Assembly (NCBI GenBank): GCA_017695115.1
Contig: JADILV010000036.1
Location: 1 to 64,000 of the forward strand
Length of the DNA: 64,000 nt
From: Candidatus Cryptobacteroides avicola
GTDB taxonomy: Bacteria; Bacteroidota; Bacteroidia; Bacteroidales; UBA932
Direction: 5' to 3'
The notes under the pieces were generated by a model. That model saw only the letters and a program-made list of their open reading frames with translations. It did no database searches and was not told where the DNA came from. Below, piece by piece: positions 10,275-16,707 of the stretch; the first letter of the stretch is position 1, and every line of letters begins with the position of its first letter. The position numbers were made by a program, and so were the translations under genes.

Positions 10275-11168
10275 ATGGTAGCACATAAAACATCTGTCCT
10301 GCATGAGATTACGCCACTTTCTGAAAGCAGCTGCCTGTATGTGACTGAAAGGAAAAAGACGGAGTTCAACTATCCTATTCATACACATAAGGAATTTGAA
10401 ATAAACTATATTGAAAATGCGGCAGGAGCACAGCGTATTGTCGGGGATTCAATAGAGGAAATAGGCGAATATGAGCTGGTCATGATTTCTAATGAAAATC
10501 TGGAACATGGGTGGTTCAACCATAATCTTCCTGCAGGCAGCAATATAAGAGAAGTGACAATCCAGTTCTCCGGAGAGTGGCTTTCGGACAGCCTGCTCAA
10601 TAAGACGCAGTTCATGTCTATTGGCAATATGTTGAAGCGGGGAAACAAGGGGCTGTGTTTTTCTCTTGCTACGATATTTAAAGTCCGGTCTCTTATAAAT
10701 TCTCTCGTGAATGAAGAGAAAGGGTTTTATTCTGTCATCACATTCCTGTCTCTTCTTTATGAGATGTCAGTCGCAACTGATTCCAGAGTGCTGTCCAGCA
10801 CTTTCTTTGCCCAGGTAGAAGATGATTCACAGAGCCGGAGGATCCGGCAGGCGGACGAGTATATCAAGAAGAACTTTTCCCGGAACCTTACTTTGCATGA
10901 AGTGGCCGGTATCGCCAATATGAGTGACGGGGCTTTCAGCCGCTTCTTCACGCAGCATACCGGAAGAACCTTTACCGATTACCTGTCAGATATAAGGATA
11001 GGTATGGTCACCCGTATGCTGATTGATACAAACAAGACCATATCGGAAATCTGCTATGAGTGCGGATATAACAATATCTCGAACTTCAACCGTATCTTCA
11101 AGAAGAAAAAGAACCGTACTCCGCATGAATTCAGAGAATTGTATGCGAAGAAAAAGAATCTTTTCTGA
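10275..11168 (+). CDS. AraC-family transcriptional regulator with N-terminal cupin-like domain
   Basis: 297 residues. The N-terminal part (EFNYPIHTHKEFEINYIENA) looks like an AraC cupin sensor. The last ~100 residues hold two HTH motifs: LTLHEVAGIANMSDGAFSRFF and ISEICYECGYNNISNFNRIF, followed by KKNRTPHEFRE. It starts 17 bases after the GH5 stop, so it may be cotranscribed with the mannan operon. It is a one-component regulator, unlike the hybrid two-component or ECF regulators common beside PULs. The effector is probably an oligosaccharide of this pathway (inference). Confidence 0.9.
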   Translation: MVAHKTSVLHEITPLSESSCLYVTERKKTEFNYPIHTHKEFEINYIENAAGAQRIVGDSIEEIGEYELVMISNENLEHGWFNHNLPAGSNIREVTIQFSGEWLSDSLLNKTQFMSIGNMLKRGNKGLCFSLATIFKVRSLINSLVNEEKGFYSVITFLSLLYEMSVATDSRVLSSTFFAQVEDDSQSRRIRQADEYIKKNFSRNLTLHEVAGIANMSDGAFSRFFTQHTGRTFTDYLSDIRIGMVTRMLIDTNKTISEICYECGYNNISNFNRIFKKKKNRTPHEFRELYAKKKNLF

Positions 11169-11189
11169 TTTTTACGGAACTTTTATATC

Positions 11190-12218
11190 TTATATCGAAG
11201 TCTCGAACTCCTTCAGGAAACGCAGGTCGTTTTCGAAGTAGTTGCGGAGGTCCTTGACCTGCCATTTGAGCATCGCGATACGTTCTACACCCATTCCGAA
11301 AGCGAATCCGCTGTATTTTTTGCTGTCGATTCCTGATGCTTCCAGGACGTTAGGGTCGACCATGCCGCATCCGAGGATCTCAAGCCATCCGGTACCTTTG
11401 CAGATGTTGCAGCCTTTGCCGTGGCAGATGTTGCAGCTTACATCCACTTCCGCAGAAGGTTCTGTGAACGGGAAGTAGGACGGCCTCATCCTGATCTGCG
11501 CATCGGCACCGAACATCTCTCTGGCGAACAGGAGTATGGCCTGCTTCAGGTCGGCGAATGTCACATGCTCGTCAATGTACAGGCCTTCTACCTGATGGAA
11601 TATGCAGTGTGCGCGTGCGGAAATGGCCTCGTTCCTGAATACGCGTCCCGGGCAGATTATCCTGATCGGGAGCGGAAGAGTCTCCATCGCCCTTACCTGA
11701 ACGCTTGATGTGTGTGTGCGCAGGAGAATCGGGTCCTTGTGCCCGGTGGATACGAAGAAGGTGTCCTGCATGTCCCTTGCCGGATGCTCCGGAGGGAAGT
11801 TAAGCGCCTCGAATACGTGCCAGTCGTCTTCTATTTCAGGGCCTTCGGCTACATCATATCCGAACTTGCGGAAAATTTCGATGATTTCTTCCCTGACGAT
11901 TGATACGGGATGGCGCGATCCCAGCTGGAACGGTTCTCCTGGCATTGTAAGGTCGAAGGATGCACCTGATGCCGAACTGCTTTCTTCCAGGGATTCTTTC
12001 AGGGCCGCAATCTTTTCAGTGGCGGCGTTCTTGAGCTGGTTCAGTTTCTGTCCGAATTCCCTTTTCATCTCCGGAGGAACGGATCTGAATTCATCGAAAA
12101 GGGCTGTGACCGAACCTTTTTTCCCGAGTAGACGCACTCGTGCGTTTTCAATATCCTGCTGTGTCTTGCAAGACAGGGCCTCGATTTCGGCCAGCAGGGC
12201 TTCTATCTTTTCTTTCAT
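11190..12218 (-). CDS. pheS: Phenylalanyl-tRNA synthetase alpha subunit
   Basis: 342 residues, the usual PheS length. Class II signatures are present: coiled-coil N-terminus, GPEIEDDWHVFEALNFP, LLRTHTSSVQVRAME (motif 2 region), RVFRNEAISARAHCIFHQVE, and GTGWLEILGCGMVDPNVLE with GMGVERIAML (motif 3). It charges tRNA-Phe together with PheT, which is not in the window; separate pheS and pheT genes are common in Bacteroidetes. Convergent with the araC gene, with a 21-base gap. Confidence 0.98.
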   Translation of the reverse strand: MKEKIEALLAEIEALSCKTQQDIENARVRLLGKKGSVTALFDEFRSVPPEMKREFGQKLNQLKNAATEKIAALKESLEESSSASGASFDLTMPGEPFQLGSRHPVSIVREEIIEIFRKFGYDVAEGPEIEDDWHVFEALNFPPEHPARDMQDTFFVSTGHKDPILLRTHTSSVQVRAMETLPLPIRIICPGRVFRNEAISARAHCIFHQVEGLYIDEHVTFADLKQAILLFAREMFGADAQIRMRPSYFPFTEPSAEVDVSCNICHGKGCNICKGTGWLEILGCGMVDPNVLEASGIDSKKYSGFAFGMGVERIAMLKWQVKDLRNYFENDLRFLKEFETSI

Positions 12219-12229
12219 GACTTCTATTA

Positions 12230-12316
12230 ACGTCAGTTCGACGAATTTATTCTAATTATATTGTCTTTATATTCAATATTTTACCATTTGATAACCGGAA
12301 TCCGTCGGACTGACGT
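12230..12316 (-). promoter_or_regulatory. Long inverted repeat just upstream of pheS (possible leader structure)
   Basis: Arms 12230-12247 and 12299-12316 are complementary over 18 positions: 16 Watson-Crick pairs, one G-U and one mismatch. They enclose an AT-rich 51-base loop. The proximal arm lies 12 bases before the pheS ATG. A second, partly exclusive pairing (12293-12299 with 12334-12340) overlaps the distal arm. Alternative stems before an aminoacyl-tRNA synthetase gene suggest attenuation, but no leader peptide or T-box was recognised. Confidence 0.45.
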
Positions 12317-12341
12317 CAAGGATCTCTCCGAAATCCGGTTG

Positions 12342-12427
12342 TCTTAAACCCCAGTTGCTGAAGCAACAGCCCCTTATTAAGGGGCGTCACCCCCGACCGC
12401 CCCCTCTCCGGGGGCCCTGTCGCAGAT
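12342..12427. repeat. GC-rich multi-hairpin intergenic element
   Basis: Within the ~300-base gap between pheS and the next gene, three small hairpins are consecutive: GTTGCT/AGCAAC, CCCCTTATTAAGGGG, and CCCCCTCTCCGGGGG, enclosed by a weak outer pairing GCAACAG/CTGTCGC. This is unlike the AT-rich sequence on either side (12240-12290 and 12430-12510). The general architecture (outer stem around GC hairpins) recalls the three elements at 23571, 35855 and 63453, but the core sequence differs. Confidence 0.5.
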
Positions 12428-12522
12428 TGCTCCTAAAAGGTAATTCGATGTAATTTAATAAATTAAATTCATCGAATTCATATTAAATAGTTCTATATAA
12501 TATAATCCGGTCTTGCCGGCAA

Positions 12523-12966
12523 TTACATCTTTTCAAGCTTTTCCTGCAGTTTCCGCTCTGCCTCCATAGCCTTCTGCTTCCTTTTCTCCCGTGCTTTCTG
12601 CTGTTTGGCAGCACCGTTCTTGAGGTATGTACCCCATTGTTCCTCGGTGAAGATCGTCCTGTACGTGCTGTCTATCTTTTCCATCCATTTGTCCTGGACA
12701 CTGATATAAAGCGACGAGTTCGATACCTTGGCGGCCTGGAGCTCCATAAGTTCTTCGCTCATTGCCGGAAAATCGTGCTTGAGAGTAGAGTCCACATAGA
12801 ATACCTGCCAGTCCTCAAGATCCAGAAGCCTTTGAAGCCTGTCGGCCTCGTTTTCGGCTATTTCCAGCATGTCAGGCGGTTCCTGCTGTTCCTGGGCAAT
12901 GGCTGTAGCGGCACCTGCCTGAAGAAGCAGTGCCGAAAGCAGCAGTGTCTTAGAAAAATTTTTCAT
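12523..12966 (-). CDS. Small periplasmic helical protein of unknown function
   Basis: I choose the ATG at 12966 (MKNFSKTLLL), preceded by AAGGAA, over the in-frame ATG 15 bases upstream. 147 residues: signal peptide ending around AIAQ, then a largely helical charged protein with YRTIFTEEQWGTYLKNG, and a Lys/Glu-rich coiled-coil tail (residues ~115-147). The FTEEQ segment recalls small periplasmic proteins with a Spy/DUF4168-like helical organisation, but I do not assign a family. A -7 box lies at 13014-13021. Confidence 0.75.
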   Translation of the reverse strand: MKNFSKTLLLSALLLQAGAATAIAQEQQEPPDMLEIAENEADRLQRLLDLEDWQVFYVDSTLKHDFPAMSEELMELQAAKVSNSSLYISVQDKWMEKIDSTYRTIFTEEQWGTYLKNGAAKQQKAREKRKQKAMEAERKLQEKLEKM

Positions 12967-13013
12967 TTCCTTTGGAATCAATGGTTTTCAGTGTGCCGTC
13001 CGGCACAATCCTG

Positions 13014-13021
13014 CAAATTTA
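13014..13021 (-). promoter_or_regulatory. -7 promoter box of the small periplasmic protein gene
   Basis: On the minus strand the sequence reads TAAATTTG, matching the Bacteroidetes -7 consensus TAnnTTTG, about 48 bases before the chosen start. A GTGCCG/CGGCAC hairpin follows in the leader. No clear TTTG is seen at -33, because the upstream position is taken by the terminator at 13027-13055. Confidence 0.55.
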
Positions 13022-13026
13022 AAAAG

Positions 13027-13055
13027 AAAATCCACAATATGCAATTGTGGATTTT
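13027..13055 (-). terminator. Rho-independent terminator after the FISUMP lipoprotein gene
   Basis: A perfect 12-bp inverted repeat (AAAATCCACAAT / ATTGTGGATTTT) with a 5-base loop, followed on the minus strand by CTTTTT. It lies 31 bases past the stop of the gene ending at 13086. The A- and T-rich ends make it potentially bidirectional. Confidence 0.8.
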
Positions 13056-13085
13056 CCGGCAATATTCTGTCAGGATGCTCTCCTG

Positions 13086-13934
13086 CTATTCGGCATCCTT
13101 TACGCAGCGTACCTGTACCCCATTTGTAATATTGTTTCCGGCAAGATGCAGCCTTCCTTGCTTATATGCTGATGTAAAAGTCGACATCAGCGCATAATAC
13201 TGTATGGTCCCGGATGACATGGTATTGAAGTAAGTAGAAGCCATAATGTAGTTGAGAGCAGGCTTCCCGATAAAATCAGGATTCGAGCATTTGTTTTCAT
13301 CGATGACTACCTTGCTGTATGACGTTCCTGTCTTGGCTCCGCTGAATACATAGTTCCATCCTGCTTCGTTGAAGATGCCTATATTCGATCCCTTGCTGGC
13401 AGCATCATAAAGGAAGGCTGTTTCATCTTTCTGGTCTGCTTCTTCTCCTTCGGCTTTACTTGCATATCCGCAAAGAGCGAAAAAATCGGCTTTGGTAGGT
13501 ATGTGCCAGCCTTTAGGGCATATGCCCTGGATGCCTTCAAACGATTTTTTGTTATCATCATTGATTTCCGATACAATGAATGCCGCATACGGATCATACA
13601 GATATCCCAAAGCATTGACTGATGCCTCATCAGTCAGCGCTGCGGTTGTGCCGTCTTCATTAATTGCATAAGGATACCAGATGTGGGCATTGTCATCTGC
13701 AGGGTCTGCTGAAACGGTATATCCCTCAGGTACATACCTCAGAGGCTCGGCCATCCAGACTGAACCGTTTTCAAGAGTGACCGTCTTGTAGGTCTCGCCG
13801 TAATAGGTGAAAGAGCCTTCGTTTTCAGTGAAGTTCGGGTCGGTCTCTTCGTTTTCGTTGCCGCCGGTCTTTTCGCACGCTGTGAATGCAAACGCAGCCA
13901 ATGCAGCCGCTGTCAGATAAATTAACTTTTTCAT
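13086..13934 (-). CDS. FISUMP-domain (fibrobacter major paralogous) lipoprotein
   Basis: 282 residues with lipoprotein signal (AFTACEKTGG, Cys20), an acidic linker, then the domain called fibrobacter succinogenes major paralogous domain: TYKTVTLENGSVWMAEPLRY, GICPKGWHIPTKADFFALCG, a C-terminal YYALMSTF and VRCVKDAE. These surface or periplasmic proteins are widespread in Bacteroidetes and have no established biochemical role. It sits 36 bases downstream of the DUF6850-type gene and may belong to the same transcript. Confidence 0.85.
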   Translation of the reverse strand: MKKLIYLTAAALAAFAFTACEKTGGNENEETDPNFTENEGSFTYYGETYKTVTLENGSVWMAEPLRYVPEGYTVSADPADDNAHIWYPYAINEDGTTAALTDEASVNALGYLYDPYAAFIVSEINDDNKKSFEGIQGICPKGWHIPTKADFFALCGYASKAEGEEADQKDETAFLYDAASKGSNIGIFNEAGWNYVFSGAKTGTSYSKVVIDENKCSNPDFIGKPALNYIMASTYFNTMSSGTIQYYALMSTFTSAYKQGRLHLAGNNITNGVQVRCVKDAE

Positions 13935-13969
13935 GATTCAGATTTTTTATGGTTTATATTTGTTTATTG

Positions 13970-15478
13970 TCAGAAAGTACAGCCTATCATGGCCGCGGTT
14001 CCCCATCTGTCAGCCCCGGGAAGGAATTCCAGACGGAACCCCCTGGTGTATTCCCCGGAGATTTCAGCATAGAGTCCTTTCCGGAAATTGAATCTGAGGG
14101 AAAGCCCGGCACTTGTGCGTGGGGCGGTCAGGTATTCCATGTGCATGCCGTTCCAGTCCTCCAATCTGGCAGGCCTGTCCGGAAGAGGGATTTCCGTATC
14201 GGCGATACCCCCTGATTCCGAGGATGTACCCTGCCGGAAAGACAGCCGGCCGCGTATGTCGAACCTGCCGGCTTTTACCATTCCGCTGACGAAACCTTCA
14301 CCGGTGAATGTCTCCCTGTAGAAAAGGTAAGGATATATCTGGGAGGTCTGTTCCTGCAGGAAACCGAACTCTGCTCCTGCCCTGAACTCCCACCCGGGTG
14401 CGGTGATCTCATACTCCGGGGCAAGCCTCAGATCCCTCTGGCGGAGAATCCTGTTCTGTCCGTAGACGGTGGTGATGGTGACTCCGTCTTCTGTATTGCT
14501 TTCCATCACGCTTTCGAAATTACTCCTGTCTTTCCATGCCGCCTCCATCCGGATATAATGTCTTGTGTCCCCGTCTCCGGCAGCATATCCTATCCTGGCT
14601 GTCACGGCATCAGTCGGGAACCGGTACCAGATTGACTGTTTCTCGCCCATATCTCCGGATGACCGGAGGTATTCGGCTTCCGCATACAGGTCCTTCCACT
14701 GTACCTGCACAGCCGCGCCGTGGGATATTTCCCTTGCGGGGAACCCGCTCACTCCGGTTTCACTCAGATGTGTCCCCTGGCTGTCCCAGATGTCATAGAC
14801 ACCGTACATCAGTCCTTTGTCGAGAAATGCATAATATGACCCGGAAGATATGCCGAGTACTTCTGCCGTTATTGTTTCCGAGCTTTTGCTGAAGATATAG
14901 CAGGCCCCGACGGCAAAGTCCCCTTCATGGAACATTAATCCCGGTACTACTGTCATTCCGAGCAGATAATCCGTGTGTCTGAGGTCCTTCCTTTTGGTAT
15001 AGTTCTCTGATGTGAAGCATACCTTTCCCCCTATCCTCCAGTTCCCGCCGATGTCTGCCGTGATGCCTCCGTCAAAATGGTAGGTCTGCCTGGTCTTCTT
15101 CCCGGGGGTGAATTCCAGCACGTCCACAGGATAATATCCGGGACGTCCCGACATGGAGCCGCACATGTCTTTTCCGGAAAAGTTCTCGAATGAGAATGCT
15201 CCGTTCATGGAGAATTTCTTCAGGTGCAGGATGGTCTTTGCTACAGCTTCGGCGCTCCAGCCTTCCGGTGCCATGTAGGTGTCACGGAGCCCTCCGGCAG
15301 CATAGCTTCCCCGGAGCTGGGCGTAAGAGATGGAGACGGAGTCGGTCCTCAGTCCGTTGACATTCCTTCCGGCATTCCAGAAATTCCGTCTTTCTATGCG
15401 GTCGTACGGCTGACCTCCCGCCGTCAGATAAAGGCCGGCAGCGGTCAGGATCAGGAATATCTTGAGTGTCTTATTCAT
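13970..15478 (-). CDS. DUF6850-type outer-membrane beta-barrel protein
   Basis: Start at 15478 (MNKTLKIFLILTAAG), which overlaps the upstream lipoprotein gene by 8 bases; the longer upstream frame lacks a signal peptide. The protein is 502 residues: signal peptide, then alternating hydrophobic beta-strands (for example YAQLRGSYAAGG, NFRKGLYAEISGEYTRGF) and terminal Phe (MIGCTF), as expected of a barrel. It matches the DUF6850 proteins found next to DUF4876 and a TonB receptor in Bacteroides. Function unknown. Confidence 0.8.
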   Translation of the reverse strand: MNKTLKIFLILTAAGLYLTAGGQPYDRIERRNFWNAGRNVNGLRTDSVSISYAQLRGSYAAGGLRDTYMAPEGWSAEAVAKTILHLKKFSMNGAFSFENFSGKDMCGSMSGRPGYYPVDVLEFTPGKKTRQTYHFDGGITADIGGNWRIGGKVCFTSENYTKRKDLRHTDYLLGMTVVPGLMFHEGDFAVGACYIFSKSSETITAEVLGISSGSYYAFLDKGLMYGVYDIWDSQGTHLSETGVSGFPAREISHGAAVQVQWKDLYAEAEYLRSSGDMGEKQSIWYRFPTDAVTARIGYAAGDGDTRHYIRMEAAWKDRSNFESVMESNTEDGVTITTVYGQNRILRQRDLRLAPEYEITAPGWEFRAGAEFGFLQEQTSQIYPYLFYRETFTGEGFVSGMVKAGRFDIRGRLSFRQGTSSESGGIADTEIPLPDRPARLEDWNGMHMEYLTAPRTSAGLSLRFNFRKGLYAEISGEYTRGFRLEFLPGADRWGTAAMIGCTF

Positions 15479-16706
15479 GCAGGGACTGCTCGTTACGTTC
15501 ATAGAAATCATTAAGGGAATTGTTGGTGTCCACCAATACTTCAAAGCCTTTGTCTTCGCTGGCCTGCGCATCGGTTTTCCTGAAAAGCGTGTGTCCCAGG
15601 TACGGTGCGGAGAAATTGGCATATCCGGCATCGATGCCCGGATCCAGACGTTTTACATTGCCGGCCGAACTGCCGGTAAACACTTCTACTCCGTCAAGTA
15701 CCCATTCTATCGGCAGTTTCACTATACGGTCACTGCTGCTGCCGGGTTTCTGGACTATTGCGTCTTCCGAACTGACGAAATCCTCGATAGTTGTCCCTTC
15801 GGCCTTGAATATCACTACGGCAGGGGAATTCACCGAAAATGTGTATGCGTTGGCCTGGCCTGTCTTTATGACTACGTCCAGATAGCGGTCTGAGGAAATG
15901 TTGTCTCCCGGAACAGGATGGTAGCGGGTGTTGGGGAAGTATTCGATGTTGTAGCAGACGAAATACCCCGGCTTGTTGAGGTCGACGGACAGAGGATACT
16001 GTCTGGTATGGTCAATGGCTCCGAAGATGCAGACAACGGCATCCTCGCCGGGCTGGAGCGGGAATGTCTTCCCGTCGCCCTTTATCTTCCATACGGCCTG
16101 GATGACAGGGACGAAATCCGGGAGTACCGAAGTCCCGTCATCGTCTCTGGAGACCCAAACGTTCGTCCCTGTAGCATTGTACGGGTCGGCTACACCTATG
16201 CACAGGCTGTCCAGATACTGCACCTGTGAGGTGTTGTTGTGAAGTATGATATAGCTGTCCGACATATAGGTCCCTTCAAGAGGATAGCACAGGCATCCTC
16301 CGCAGTAGATTTCCTTTATGACTATTTCTCCGGGTTCGGTCATGTCCATCGACACAGGCAGATTCTTGTCTTCTCCAATTATCCTGACCCTGTCGGCACT
16401 TCCGTTGAATATGTATTCGTCAGTCCTGTAGCTGATTGTTACTCTGTATATGCCGTCCTGCACTTTTATGGAGGCTTTCCCGTCGGCTCCTGTTGTGGCG
16501 GTATATTCCGTCCCTTTCCCTGTCTCGGTAATATTGACGGAGATCCCCGCCTGCGGACCGTCTCCGTACCCTTCAGGATATACAGGGGTTACAGTGAGCG
16601 TGTTGAGGGTCGCGGTGTACGGATTGTCGTTTTTCAAGTCTGAACACCCGGGCAGGATGGCTGAAGCCAGAACCGTTGCCAATATGTATATGTATTTTGC
16701 GTGCAT
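15471..16706 (-). CDS. DUF4876 lipoprotein
   Basis: 411 residues with lipobox ILPGC (Cys21). Residues ~35-130 form a carboxypeptidase-regulatory/Ig-like domain (VSVNITETGKGTEYTATTGA type, read here as GISVNITETG). The remainder carries EIYCGGCLCYPLEGTYMSD and SYIILHNNTSQVQYLDSLCI, characteristic of DUF4876. It lies between the TonB receptor and the DUF6850 barrel, with 1 base to the receptor stop and an 8-base overlap downstream. It is probably the surface or periplasmic partner of the receptor; ligand unknown. Confidence 0.85.
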   Translation of the reverse strand: MHAKYIYILATVLASAILPGCSDLKNDNPYTATLNTLTVTPVYPEGYGDGPQAGISVNITETGKGTEYTATTGADGKASIKVQDGIYRVTISYRTDEYIFNGSADRVRIIGEDKNLPVSMDMTEPGEIVIKEIYCGGCLCYPLEGTYMSDSYIILHNNTSQVQYLDSLCIGVADPYNATGTNVWVSRDDDGTSVLPDFVPVIQAVWKIKGDGKTFPLQPGEDAVVCIFGAIDHTRQYPLSVDLNKPGYFVCYNIEYFPNTRYHPVPGDNISSDRYLDVVIKTGQANAYTFSVNSPAVVIFKAEGTTIEDFVSSEDAIVQKPGSSSDRIVKLPIEWVLDGVEVFTGSSAGNVKRLDPGIDAGYANFSAPYLGHTLFRKTDAQASEDKGFEVLVDTNNSLNDFYERNEQSLHE

Positions 16707-16707
16707 T

